Positions 51,093-59,821 of a stretch of 64,000 nt of DNA are shown piece after piece. The notes beneath the pieces are model-generated. The model worked only from the letters and a program-made list of their open reading frames with translations, had not been told where the DNA came from and searched no databases. Each line of letters starts with the position of its first letter. The stretch's first letter is position 1. The DNA is from an uncultured Eubacteriales bacterium. Its GTDB lineage: Bacteria > Bacillota > Clostridia > Lachnospirales > Lachnospiraceae. Position numbers and translations under genes: made by a program. The DNA lies in assembly GCA_900314885.1 (NCBI GenBank), contig OMWY01000001.1, forward strand, positions 186,001 through 250,000, given 5' to 3'.

Positions 51093-51806
51093 ATGACAAA
51101 CGCCAACATCTTAGTAGTAGAGGACGACAAGGACATCCGCGAGGGAATAAGACAGCTTCTGTCAAGTGAAAATTATACCGTGACCGAAGCCGGGAGCGGT
51201 GAAGAAGGGCTAAGGCTCCTTACAGACGAAACAGAGCTTGTTATTCTTGATATCATGCTGCCGGGGATTTCGGGGCTTCAAACCTGCGAGAAAATACGCG
51301 AAACATCAAATGTTCCCGTTCTGTTTCTTACGGCAAAGTCCCAGGAATCCGACAAACTGCTGGGACTAATGACAGGTGGCGACGATTACCTCACTAAACC
51401 ATTTTCATATGCGGAGCTTCTGGGAAGAATAAAGGCTCTTCTAAGGCGCTACAAGGTCTACCTGGGAAAGGGAGGTGAGGCAGAGCCTGCCGGCGAGGAA
51501 TATTTTACCTACCGCAACTTAAAAGTAAACCTTCATTTTAACGAAGTCCTTGTAGATGGTAAGCCTGTCGATCTTGCGGACGTGGAATATCAGATGCTGC
51601 TCGCTATGGTGAACCACCCGAATCAGATCTACTCGGCCGAAATGCTCTATGAGCTTATATGGAACGAACCATACAGCTACACCGACAGTAACACTGTTAT
51701 GGTCCACATCCATAAAATCAGGGCTAAGGTAGAAAAGGATCCGCAGAATCCCGAAATGATTAAAACCGTATGGGGAAAGGGTTATAGATTTGAAAAGCAC
51801 TTATAA
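51093..51806 (+). CDS. OmpR/PhoB-family response regulator of the dlt operon
   Basis: A 237-residue regulator. The receiver domain has the phospho-acceptor Asp53 in LVILDIMLPG and LTAKSQESDKLLGL. The C-terminal winged helix (about 140-235) ends IKTVWGKGYRFEKHL. I chose ATG 51093 because AGGAG lies 6 nt upstream; GTG 51090 is too close. It pairs with the next kinase gene (17-nt overlap). The TTAAG-type direct repeats at the dlt promoter suggest that it controls its own operon. Confidence 0.92.
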   Translation: MTNANILVVEDDKDIREGIRQLLSSENYTVTEAGSGEEGLRLLTDETELVILDIMLPGISGLQTCEKIRETSNVPVLFLTAKSQESDKLLGLMTGGDDYLTKPFSYAELLGRIKALLRRYKVYLGKGGEAEPAGEEYFTYRNLKVNLHFNEVLVDGKPVDLADVEYQMLLAMVNHPNQIYSAEMLYELIWNEPYSYTDSNTVMVHIHKIRAKVEKDPQNPEMIKTVWGKGYRFEKHL

Positions 51807-53127
51807 ATCGGTCTCCCGCAAAATGTTCGAAGTGATAATCCTTGCTCTTATTGCGGCCGGATTATTTCTTCTTGCATTTTATAAGATTGGAAATTATGCC
51901 GCGGATAATTATTACAATACTACCGATTATTCGGGGAGAATGGACAGAAAATATATCGCTAAATTGCAGAAATACGTGGACGCGAATGGGGTAAGCTCCG
52001 GTGATACGGATAAATTAAATAAATGGGTGGATGACCAGAATATTCTCAGCATTTTCATAATAAAAAATGGCGAGCTTACTTATAATTCATGGGAAGACGA
52101 TAATGACAGCTCATATTTCACCTATAACGATACCGATGAAAGCGAGCTTAGTGGAAAATTCTATCTTGTGACATTCGCGGATGGTGAATGCAAGGTATAC
52201 GTCACAGGCTTTTATTCATATAATGCCTATGTTTATATTGAATTTATTGCTATTGCGGGCGCTGCGGTAATATTTATTTTAATTATGCTTCTTGCCGTAA
52301 GGAGCAAAAATAAATATGTTAAAAAGATAGACAGTGATGTAAAAGTCCTAGAAGGCGGCGACCTCGCCCATAATGTGAGCGTAGCAGGAAATGATGAGTT
52401 TTCGGAGCTCGCTAAATCCATAAATCAGATGAAAAATTCTCTGAAGGAGGAATTTGAAGAAAAAGAAGCCATGCACCAGGCTGAGAAGACACTTGTCACC
52501 GGCATGTCGCATGACTTACGCACACCTCTCACTTCCATTCTCTTATATACCGACCTTCTCCTTAAGGGAAAGTATGAAGACGAAAATAAAATGTGGGAAT
52601 ATATCGGCAGGATTAATGAAAAGGCGAAGCAGATGAAAAATCTCTCCGACCAGCTCTTTGAATATTCGCTCGTTACAGGTAAGGGCGGAGAGATTGTTTG
52701 CGAAAAGTCTAAAATAAAGGATGTACTCTATGACCCGCTTTCAGAAATGATTGGTTTTCTGTCAGGCTCGGGATATAAGACGGCAAGTGATGTAGATTTC
52801 AAGGATGTAAATATAAACTTTTACCGCGATTATATCCCGCGTCTGATAGATAATATAATTTCTAATATAGGAAAATATGCCGATAAGGAAAATCCGGTAA
52901 TAATTAAGACTGTATACGAGGAAGGCTTCGCCGGAATTTCCGTATCAAATTCCATAAGAACCGATGGCACCGTCTCTGATACCAACCATATCGGCCTCAT
53001 GAATATTAAGAAAATGATGGCCGCTATGGATGGTAAATGTATGATTGAGAAAGGCGGAACGGAATTTACGATAAAATTATTATTTGTGGTGCATCACGAG
53101 GTGATGCTTCCCGAAAGGGAGGCTTGA
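51790..53127 (+). CDS. Sensor histidine kinase paired with the dlt regulator
   Basis: A 445-residue kinase. Two transmembrane segments (about 12-32 and 145-168) flank a short sensor with many Asp/Tyr residues (about 33-140). A HAMP region (about 170-225), the HisKA H-box TGMSHDLRTPLTS with His241, and a HATPase domain follow. The domain would normally end at FTIKLLF; the extra VVHHEVMLPEREA is encoded by a palindrome (53091-53107) and its flank. The start is TTG, with AAAGGG upstream. It could sense envelope charge or cationic peptides (inference). Confidence 0.88.
   Translation: MKSTYKSVSRKMFEVIILALIAAGLFLLAFYKIGNYAADNYYNTTDYSGRMDRKYIAKLQKYVDANGVSSGDTDKLNKWVDDQNILSIFIIKNGELTYNSWEDDNDSSYFTYNDTDESELSGKFYLVTFADGECKVYVTGFYSYNAYVYIEFIAIAGAAVIFILIMLLAVRSKNKYVKKIDSDVKVLEGGDLAHNVSVAGNDEFSELAKSINQMKNSLKEEFEEKEAMHQAEKTLVTGMSHDLRTPLTSILLYTDLLLKGKYEDENKMWEYIGRINEKAKQMKNLSDQLFEYSLVTGKGGEIVCEKSKIKDVLYDPLSEMIGFLSGSGYKTASDVDFKDVNINFYRDYIPRLIDNIISNIGKYADKENPVIIKTVYEEGFAGISVSNSIRTDGTVSDTNHIGLMNIKKMMAAMDGKCMIEKGGTEFTIKLLFVVHHEVMLPEREA
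53091..53107. repeat. Gene-end palindrome in the kinase gene
   Basis: GCATCAC-GAG-GTGATGC, followed by TTCCCGAAAGGGAGGC and then the stop. It supplies the kinase's extra C-terminal residues, as do the copies at 19176 and 20792 for their genes. Confidence 0.65.
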
Positions 53128-53129
53128 TT

Positions 53130-53282
53130 CTATTTATATGAGAAGTTTGTAGTTGCAAGCTTCTCATTTATTGCTTCGTTAACAAACTGGTTAATCGTTT
53201 TACCGATTCCTTTGCACATTTCAAGATAATCGTCTATATCATCATGAAAGTGCTCTTCAAGCTCTTTGAGTGAATCAGCATT
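53130..53282 (-). pseudogene. HicB-type antitoxin remnant
   Basis: The minus strand encodes ADSLKELEEHFHDDIDDYLEM, then CKGIGK and TINQFVNEAINEKLATTNFSYK (given in parts) and a stop. The first part matches the HicB core and the last the HicB DNA-binding end (LNQFVxEAI), but about 25 residues that normally separate them are missing, as is the N-terminal half. No HicA-like toxin is seen. Beyond 53283 a short plus-strand stretch (ITPEQARSYLAEAA) looks like another gene end. The 293-bp gap is therefore a scrap region. Confidence 0.6.
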
Positions 53283-53389
53283 ACTCCGGAGCAGGCAAGG
53301 TCATATCTGGCTGAAGCAGCGGGAACCTATAATAAAAAGAGCTGAGAAAGCCGGAATTCTATAATATTCGCCGGATAATTTGCGTGAAC

Positions 53390-53418
53390 AAAGGCAGAGC
53401 CGTTAAGCCCTGCCTTTC
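53390..53418 (-). terminator. Terminator of the second GH36 gene
   Basis: On the minus strand AAAGGCAGGGC pairs with GCTCTGCCTTT (one G-T), followed by GTTC. The T-run is weak but the position right after the stop fits. Confidence 0.6.
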
Positions 53419-53420
53419 GT

Positions 53421-55679
53421 TTAATTCACCTTTAATATAAACATTTCCGCAAAGAAATCCTTATTCTCCGGATGGATCAGCATTCCTGCGTTCATGAGTG
53501 TGCTTCCGTGGGCAGAGAATTTCTTATCAGGCGGATTTCCTGTGAGAGTAATAGGAGTAATTTCATAATTCGCGTCAGGATCAAGCCCATCAAGGATTAT
53601 TTTCTTACTCTTAGAATTCGGCCTCGCCAAGCCTCCGACATAGAGTACAATAGCTTCTTTTTTATCCTTCGCCACAACCATCACGCAGTCATAGGCTCCT
53701 GTCGCCCCGGGATAAATTTTACCTGTCTCCCGGTATGAAGCGATTCTGTAATAGTCACCGCTTAAAATAAGTGGCTGAATTTTCTTATACAGGGCAATCT
53801 GCTCCGGAATCTTCGCCCGATCCTCTTCCGAAAGCTTAGTAATATCAAGCTCATAGCCGAATGTTCCAATCATAGCGCATAGAGCTCTCGTTTCAAAAGG
53901 AACCACTCTGCCGGTGATATCGTTCTTTTCCTTGCAGACATGTGATCCCATGCTTGAAATCGGGTAAAGTAATTCCGTTCCCTCATGAATCATAAGTCTC
54001 TCAATCGGATCCATATCGTCAGAGCACCAGATCTGCGGGCTGTAGTAGAGCATTCCTGCGTCAAATCTCGCCCCGCCCGAAGAGCAGTTCTCTATAAGAA
54101 GCTCAGGAAATTCATTTACGAGTCTCTCCTGTATCTCATAGACACCAAGAACATGGCGGTGCCAGATTTCACGCTGCTCGTCACGAGGCAGATAATTTGA
54201 ATAAACATCAGACAGCGGTCTGTTCATATCCCATTTTAGATATGCTATAGGAGCGGACTTAAGCACATTCTCCATTTCACCATAGATGAAATCAACAACC
54301 TCCGGATTCGAGAAATCGAGCACATACTGATCTCGACAAGCCGACGGCGCGCGACCCTTTAGAGAAAGGACCCAGTCCGGATGAGCCTTATAGAGATCAG
54401 ATTCAAATGAAATCATTTCAGGCTCAAACCAGAGGCCAAGCTTAAGACCACAGCTTTTAATTTCATTAGCTAATTTATCGATACCGCCATGAATTTTCGC
54501 TTCATTTACAAACCAGTCGCCTAAGTCTCCGCTTGGCTGATTCCTGTGGTGGCCGAACCACCCGTCATCGCAGACAAGAAGCTCTATTCCGGCTTTTCCG
54601 GCTTCCTTCGCAATTGAGATAAGTTTATCGGAATCAAAGTCAAAGTAAGTAGCTTCCCAGTTATTGATTAAAACCGGCCTCTCCTTAAACTGCCAAGGAC
54701 TTCTTATTAAATGCATGCGGTAGAAGTCATGGTAATTGCGGCTCATTTTCCCGAGACCTTCACTTGAAAATGTGAGTACGGCTTCAGGAGCGTAGAAAGA
54801 GTCGTCCGGATTAAGCTTCCAGGTAAAATGTTCCGGGTTAATTCCGATTACAGCCCGGCAACTGTCAAAGGCGTTTTTCTTAACGCTTCCGAGAAAATCG
54901 CCGGAGTAGGTAAGATTCATGCCGTACACATCTCCACACTTATAATCGGCGTTTTTTGAAAGAATTCCTATAAAAGGCGTGGAATCATGACCTTCCTCAC
55001 CACGAAGTGAACCTGTAACCTCTCCGCCGTATGTGATATCCCGGATTTCTATCTGATGCTCTCTTGCCCATGTTCCATAAAATGATAGCGCCTTCTCACC
55101 GCTCGCCGCATCCATATAAAGGCAGGCCGAAAGGCACCTTGTTAAGAACAGGGTATCATTTCCGGCATTATGAACTCTTACAGAACGGGTAATTACGTCC
55201 ACATCGTCAAAGACCGAATAATACAAATCAACATCAAGAGATAATATTTCGTCGGTTAAGGTTATTATTAGAGTTTTAGCGGTGCCTTCGCCGGTATCGT
55301 TCCTTTTTGAAAATGAAGCGGGCAAGCCCGGAATATCAGGTTTTCCGTCAATGATTTTGTGGGATTTATATACTAGTTCCAGACCCTCTCCACCGAATTT
55401 ATCGATGACATTAATACACGCTGCCCTGTTATCGCCGGTGCCGCCGAATGGATACTCCATAGGAAATACATCAAAAAAGCCCTGTTTTTCGGCCGGATTA
55501 TTTCCCGGAGTAAATGGATTCTCCTCGAACCTTGTTAGGAACCTCACATCGTCGTCCGCTATTTTCTTTCCGTAATAAGCGTGGCCAAGGTATTTACCTT
55601 CGTCAATCAGGACCATAACATAGCTTGTGCCCGGTGTGTCAAGCTTGAAGGTTTTTGTACTGTCATTATAAGAAATCAT
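53421..55679 (-). CDS. Alpha-galactosidase, GH36 (second)
   Basis: A 752-residue GH36 enzyme, cytoplasmic. The nucleophile Asp is in YLKWDMNRPL and the acid/base Asp in WCSDDMD; CDDGWFGHHR, LGLWFEPEMIS and ENCSSGGARFD complete the active site. It is clearly a paralog of the enzyme at 16265 but in a separate setting, next to the manno-oligosaccharide genes. I infer that it removes galactose side groups from galactomanno-oligosaccharides. AAGGAG lies upstream of the ATG on the minus strand. Confidence 0.95.
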   Translation of the reverse strand: MISYNDSTKTFKLDTPGTSYVMVLIDEGKYLGHAYYGKKIADDDVRFLTRFEENPFTPGNNPAEKQGFFDVFPMEYPFGGTGDNRAACINVIDKFGGEGLELVYKSHKIIDGKPDIPGLPASFSKRNDTGEGTAKTLIITLTDEILSLDVDLYYSVFDDVDVITRSVRVHNAGNDTLFLTRCLSACLYMDAASGEKALSFYGTWAREHQIEIRDITYGGEVTGSLRGEEGHDSTPFIGILSKNADYKCGDVYGMNLTYSGDFLGSVKKNAFDSCRAVIGINPEHFTWKLNPDDSFYAPEAVLTFSSEGLGKMSRNYHDFYRMHLIRSPWQFKERPVLINNWEATYFDFDSDKLISIAKEAGKAGIELLVCDDGWFGHHRNQPSGDLGDWFVNEAKIHGGIDKLANEIKSCGLKLGLWFEPEMISFESDLYKAHPDWVLSLKGRAPSACRDQYVLDFSNPEVVDFIYGEMENVLKSAPIAYLKWDMNRPLSDVYSNYLPRDEQREIWHRHVLGVYEIQERLVNEFPELLIENCSSGGARFDAGMLYYSPQIWCSDDMDPIERLMIHEGTELLYPISSMGSHVCKEKNDITGRVVPFETRALCAMIGTFGYELDITKLSEEDRAKIPEQIALYKKIQPLILSGDYYRIASYRETGKIYPGATGAYDCVMVVAKDKKEAIVLYVGGLARPNSKSKKIILDGLDPDANYEITPITLTGNPPDKKFSAHGSTLMNAGMLIHPENKDFFAEMFILKVN

Positions 55680-55781
55680 CGTATTCTCCTTATGCTAATA
55701 AGAGTAATATTAACCTAATGAACAAGACAATCATAACAGAAGGAAATTCACAAGTCAACTGAAATTTTCGCTAATTAACAA

Positions 55782-55838
55782 TTGACAAATGAACTTTTAT
55801 AAAGTAAACTAATAGGGAGGTTTTTACCTCCCTTTATT
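55782..55838 (+). promoter_or_regulatory. Promoter and start-site hairpin of the LacI gene
   Basis: TTGACA (55782-55787) and TAAACT (55805-55810) are 17 bp apart. The transcript would begin almost at GGGAGGT-TTTT-ACCTCCC (55815-55832), followed by TTTATTT, which resembles a terminator placed at the very 5' end. Confidence 0.65.
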
Positions 55839-55869
55839 TAAGGAAAAGAGAATGAACCGAGGTGGTAGA

Positions 55870-56904
55870 ATGGCTAAAAAGGTCACAATGTCTGACATCG
55901 CAAAGGAATTATCGGTCAGTACCGTTACCGTGTCTAAGGCCTTGTCCGGCCAGAAGGGCGTGAGCGAGGAGCTTAGAGACGAGATAATTAAGCTTGCCGC
56001 GTCAAGAGGCTATAAGAAGTCAGAGGCGAGAGAGATTACCGGTAAACCTCATAATATAGGCGTGATTGTGGCTGAGAGATTCCTCGAAGGAGAGCAGTCA
56101 TTTTACTGGAACTTATATCAGGAGTTTAATAAGCGGGCTGCGGAACGGGGCTCCATGACCTTCCTTGAGGTTATAAACAATCAATCCGAGGAGGGCGGCG
56201 TGGTTCCTAAGCTCCTGCATGGTCGTCGCGTAGAGGGGCTCGTTGTAATGGGCACATTTGTACGCTCATACAGAGATAAAATTATGACTGAGGCTGATGT
56301 GCCGCTTGTCTTCCTTGACGCTGATTCCGAGAGCGGAAAGTTCGACTCCATTGTTTCGGACAACGTACTCGGCGGCTCGCAGATGACAGATTATCTTTTT
56401 TCGTTAGGCCATAAGGATATAGCTTACGTCGGTACCTTACACGCGACTAACAGTATAGATGAGCGTTATTTAGGTTACGTTAAGTCACTTATGAACCATG
56501 GTTTCGATCCATCGTCCGCAAAGCAGATAGATGACAGAGCTATTCACGGACTGATGTTTTCGGCTGATGAGCTGAAGCTTCCAAGGAAAATGCCTACCGC
56601 TTTTTTCTGTAACTGCGATGTGGCGGCCATGATTCTGATAGAGAAGCTTACGAAGGCAGGACTTTCGGTTCCCGGTGATGTTTCTGTCGTGGGCTTTGAT
56701 AATTATGTAAATGAGGGGGATGACCCGGAGTTCTTAACCACGTATGCGCTTGACCCTGCAAGAATGGCTAAGAGAGCTGTCCATATTATGATAAGAAAGA
56801 TAGAGAACGTGAATTACTCTACCGGCAAATTTGTGCTTCCGGGATGGGTAATAGAGCGCGCAAGCGCTAAAAAGGCCGGCAGGGCGGTACCTTTTGTAAT
56901 CTAA
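55870..56904 (+). CDS. LacI-family regulator of the mannan locus
   Basis: A 344-residue repressor. The HTH reads VTMSDIAKELSVSTVTVSKAL with the hinge segment GQKGVSEELRDEI following; the effector domain runs from about 60 to 340 and includes PTAFFCNCDVAAMILIEKL and DVSVVGFDNYVNEG. An in-frame ATG at 55852 is also possible; I prefer 55870 since the protein then begins MAKKVTMSDIA, as usual. It lies between the divergent GH36 gene and the mannan importer, so it probably controls both. The effector is unknown. Confidence 0.88.
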   Translation: MAKKVTMSDIAKELSVSTVTVSKALSGQKGVSEELRDEIIKLAASRGYKKSEAREITGKPHNIGVIVAERFLEGEQSFYWNLYQEFNKRAAERGSMTFLEVINNQSEEGGVVPKLLHGRRVEGLVVMGTFVRSYRDKIMTEADVPLVFLDADSESGKFDSIVSDNVLGGSQMTDYLFSLGHKDIAYVGTLHATNSIDERYLGYVKSLMNHGFDPSSAKQIDDRAIHGLMFSADELKLPRKMPTAFFCNCDVAAMILIEKLTKAGLSVPGDVSVVGFDNYVNEGDDPEFLTTYALDPARMAKRAVHIMIRKIENVNYSTGKFVLPGWVIERASAKKAGRAVPFVI

Positions 56905-56936
56905 CTTTGCTGACAAGTTTAATTCATCCTTTCTTG

Positions 56937-56972
56937 GGGAAGGCGGTTTCGGCCGCCTTCCCTAAAATTTTG
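56937..56972 (+). terminator. Rho-independent terminator after the LacI gene
   Basis: GGGAAGGCGG and CCGCCTTCCC pair perfectly around TTTCGG, followed by TAAAATTTTG. Confidence 0.85.
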
Positions 56973-56982
56973 CTCTTTATAG

Positions 56983-57100
56983 CAAGAATCATATATAAAA
57001 AACAAGAATAGATAATGACTTTACTAAGATTTAGCTTATAATAGAATTAAAGTTAAGTTAACGAGAAACATTATATTTACCCGATACAACTTAACCAAAA
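56983..57100 (+). promoter_or_regulatory. Regulated promoter of the mannan binding-protein gene
   Basis: Direct repeats CAAGAAT at 56983 and 57003 (offset 20 bp); ATGACT at 57015-57020, starting 12 bp after the second repeat; a 16-bp spacer; TATAAT at 57037-57042. Downstream AAAGTTAAGTTAAC and ACAACTTAACC (57049-57097) form likely repressor sites. The same order occurs upstream of the permease gene at 59822. Confidence 0.7.
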
Positions 57101-57133
57101 CAATCGCATTACTATCTAATGGAGGATGGTGTT

Positions 57134-58627
57134 ATGAAAAAAAGACTTATGGCAGCTACAATGGCAGTTGTTATGGCAGCTTCTCTTGTAGGGTGCAGCG
57201 GCAGTTCAAACAGCGCGGCATCAGGAAGCGCTTCGGGAACCGGATCATCAGCCGGGACACAAAGCTCAGCCGCTTCAAGCAGCAGCGCGTCAGGAAACGC
57301 GTCAGCAAGCTCTTCAGGCAGTGCCGAAGCATCCACAGGGGACGGAACTATAGCATACAAGGATATCAAGCTTGGAGAGACCGGTACGGATTTGAACGTA
57401 GAACTTAAGATGCTCTCACACCGTACGGACATGCTCGCGAGCGACTATGCCGGAACAAACTGGGATACATATCTTGAGGAATTTAACAAGACATATCCGG
57501 GAATCAAGATTGATATCGAAGGCATAACGAATTACGCAGATGATGCGCTTACAAGACTACAGGGTGGCGACTGGGGAGATATTATGATGATTCCGGCCGT
57601 CAGCAAGGCTGAGCTTCCTACATATTTCCTTTCATATGGCACTAAGGATGATGTTGCAAGCGAAGTAAATTATATTAATAACTGGGAGTATAAGGGCCAG
57701 GTTTACGGAATCCCTACTACAGCGAACGCCCAGGGTATCGTATATAACAAGGCGGTATTTGAGAAGGCAGGAATTACGGAACTTCCTACGAATCCGGATG
57801 ATTTTATCGCTGACCTTAAGAAGATAAAGGATAACACTGACGCTATCCCTCTTTATACTAATTACGCCGCAGGCTGGACTCTGGGCGCGTGGGATGCTTA
57901 TCTCACCGGAGCAAACGGCAGTAGCGCGTGGGTAAATGATGGACTCATCCACGGAACAAATCCGTTCTCGGATCCGGGTGATGGTTCAGGCGCCTATAAT
58001 GTATACAAGATTCTCTATGAGGCAGTTAAGGATGGCCTTACAGAGGATGACTATACCACAACAGACTGGGAAGGCTCGAAGGGTATGATTAACCGCGGCG
58101 AGATTGCTACTATGGTTCTCGGTTCATGGGCTGTTCCTCAGATGCAGGGCGCAGGTGATAACGCTGACGATATAGGATATATGCCATTTCCTGTCAGTGT
58201 TGGTGGCAAGATGTACGCTTCAGCAGGCCCTGACTACAACTTCGGTATCAACGCTAATATCGACGCTGACAAGCAGGAAGCCGCTATGATCTTTGTAAAA
58301 TGGTTTACAGAGCAGTCAGGCTTCTCATATAACGAAGGCGGCCTTCCAATCGCTACAAGCGACAATAAGGTTCCTGAGCTCTACTCACAGTTTGACGCCC
58401 TTAACGTAACCTACCTCACAGATGACCCGGCTCCTGAGGGAGAAGAAGATCTCATGAACGAACTCAACTCCGATTCAGAGCTTGCCATCAACGCAGGTGG
58501 AAATGATAAGGTGGCGAAGATTATCGAGTGCGCTTCCGATGGTTCGGAATCATTTGATGATATCATGAACGACTGGAATACAAAGTGGTCAGATGCCCAG
58601 TCAACAGAGGGAGTTACCACAAATTAA
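57134..58627 (+). CDS. Manno-oligosaccharide-binding lipoprotein
   Basis: A 497-residue binding lipoprotein with lipobox LVGC (Cys22) and a Ser/Ala/Gly linker (about 24-75). The binding domain includes DWGDIMMIPAVSKAELP near 155 and NRGEIATMVLGSWAVPQMQG near 325. ATG 57134 has GGAGG 8 nt upstream; the ATG at 57119 lies before that site and is rejected. The gene is cut off from its permeases by the AraC gene on the other strand, which overlaps its stop by 4 bp. The substrate is inferred from the epimerase and GH130 genes. Confidence 0.9.
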   Translation: MKKRLMAATMAVVMAASLVGCSGSSNSAASGSASGTGSSAGTQSSAASSSSASGNASASSSGSAEASTGDGTIAYKDIKLGETGTDLNVELKMLSHRTDMLASDYAGTNWDTYLEEFNKTYPGIKIDIEGITNYADDALTRLQGGDWGDIMMIPAVSKAELPTYFLSYGTKDDVASEVNYINNWEYKGQVYGIPTTANAQGIVYNKAVFEKAGITELPTNPDDFIADLKKIKDNTDAIPLYTNYAAGWTLGAWDAYLTGANGSSAWVNDGLIHGTNPFSDPGDGSGAYNVYKILYEAVKDGLTEDDYTTTDWEGSKGMINRGEIATMVLGSWAVPQMQGAGDNADDIGYMPFPVSVGGKMYASAGPDYNFGINANIDADKQEAAMIFVKWFTEQSGFSYNEGGLPIATSDNKVPELYSQFDALNVTYLTDDPAPEGEEDLMNELNSDSELAINAGGNDKVAKIIECASDGSESFDDIMNDWNTKWSDAQSTEGVTTN

Positions 58628-59577
58628 TTCTTATTCGGGAAGGCGGCTTCGGCTGCCTTTCTTACTTTGTTCCGGTATTCACCGGGCGTTACGTCAAACT
58701 CCTGCTTGAAGAGATTAATAAAATGAGTTACATTTTCATATCCGACAGTGCTGCTTATTTCCTGAATCTGCATGTCGGTGACGAAGAGAAGACGCTTCGC
58801 TTCAGCTAGTCTGTGTCGATTAAGGTCCTTAAGAGGAGAACAGTGGAAGGCCTCCTTATATTCGCGACAGAGCCTGTAGCGGTTAATATTTAACTCATTT
58901 TCACAGAGGGCGAGTGAAAATGGCATAGCGTAGTCAGTTGTAATCATCCGGCGCATTTTCTTAAGGTAAACAGGCATATCTATGCTGTCGTTATTAGGCT
59001 TCATTGAACTTAAAAAAGCGGCTGTTTCAATACTCATAAGGTAATTTATTATTCCGTTTACCATAAGCGTATCCGAATCTGACAGGTATCTCCCGAACCC
59101 CGCGAGTTCATCGGTGAGGGAGGTTAATACCGCGAGACTTCCGCTTTCGGCGGGACGAAACCTGAAGCGATCGAGGACGTTTGCGTAGGCGGAGAGACCG
59201 CTCCCACCCATAACGTAGATGCTGCCGGAGCAGGGAAGGAGGGAAGCGGTGATGGTGTATCTGTTTTTTAGTGAGAGGATAATAAACATGCCGGGTGACA
59301 GATTCACAGCCTCGGCCCCTGACGATATTTGAAGCTCTCCTCTGCCGCAGGAAATGAGGATAAATTCGCCGCTTTCCGAGGTTCTTATATCAAATGGCCT
59401 TCTTGCTTCGTATGGCCCGCCGGCCAAAAGATAGGCTATATCCGTCCCGGAATCAGGCCTTAAGCTGTTTTCATCAGGATACTCATATATATTCTCAAAT
59501 ATATCATCCATAGTGGCTGAACGGCCCGCCATCATGCGGGACCTTATCATGCATGAAAGCTTATCTCTGAAGTTCAT
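58624..59577 (-). CDS. AraC-family regulator inside the mannan operon
   Basis: A 317-residue regulator. The N-terminal part (about 45-150) is a cupin-like sensor, with GRGELQISSGAEAVNLSPGMF given here as GRGELQISS and LSPGMFIIL. The C-terminal double HTH (about 205-310) contains ALCENELNINRYRLCREYK and the signature EISSTVGYENVTHFINLFKQ. It is read toward the binding-protein gene and its last codons lie in the shared terminator hairpin. The matched CAAGAAT repeats on both sides of it are probable binding sites (inference). Confidence 0.9.
   Translation of the reverse strand: MNFRDKLSCMIRSRMMAGRSATMDDIFENIYEYPDENSLRPDSGTDIAYLLAGGPYEARRPFDIRTSESGEFILISCGRGELQISSGAEAVNLSPGMFIILSLKNRYTITASLLPCSGSIYVMGGSGLSAYANVLDRFRFRPAESGSLAVLTSLTDELAGFGRYLSDSDTLMVNGIINYLMSIETAAFLSSMKPNNDSIDMPVYLKKMRRMITTDYAMPFSLALCENELNINRYRLCREYKEAFHCSPLKDLNRHRLAEAKRLLFVTDMQIQEISSTVGYENVTHFINLFKQEFDVTPGEYRNKVRKAAEAAFPNKN
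58637..58667. terminator. Terminator hairpin shared by convergent genes
   Basis: GGGAAGGCGGC and GCTGCCTTTCT pair (three G-T) around TTCG. It lies just past the binding-protein stop and inside the 3' end of the AraC gene. Confidence 0.7.
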
Positions 59578-59695
59578 AGCGTCGCTCCCTCCAATATCGC
59601 AACAAAACGTGATTAGATTAACGATAAGTTAATTAGCTTTATCTATTGTATGAATCCCATTTTACACGCTTTTTGCAAGCTTTTCAATAGAAAAT

Positions 59696-59798
59696 CAAGA
59701 ATAAATGATAAACAGCAAGAATAAATGATGACATATGGCCGCAAGGATGTATAATGTATATATAAAGTTAATTAACTCAAAGTTAACAATGTAACTAA
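59696..59798 (+). promoter_or_regulatory. Regulated promoter of the mannan permease operon
   Basis: Direct repeats CAAGAAT at 59696 and 59716 (offset 20 bp); ATGACA at 59728-59733, starting 12 bp after the second repeat; a 16-bp spacer; TATAAT at 59750-59755. Downstream are AGTTAATTAACT and AAAGTTAAC. A further TTAACGATAAGTTAA lies near 59617, toward the AraC start. The element order and distances match those at 56983-57060. Confidence 0.72.
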
Positions 59799-59821
59799 CT
59801 TTAATGTATTGGAGGCAGGAT

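Noticed and set aside
53281..53400. A complete toxin-antitoxin system between the dlt and mannan loci.
   Set aside because: Only a deleted HicB fragment and a short unrelated gene end are present; no toxin frame was found.
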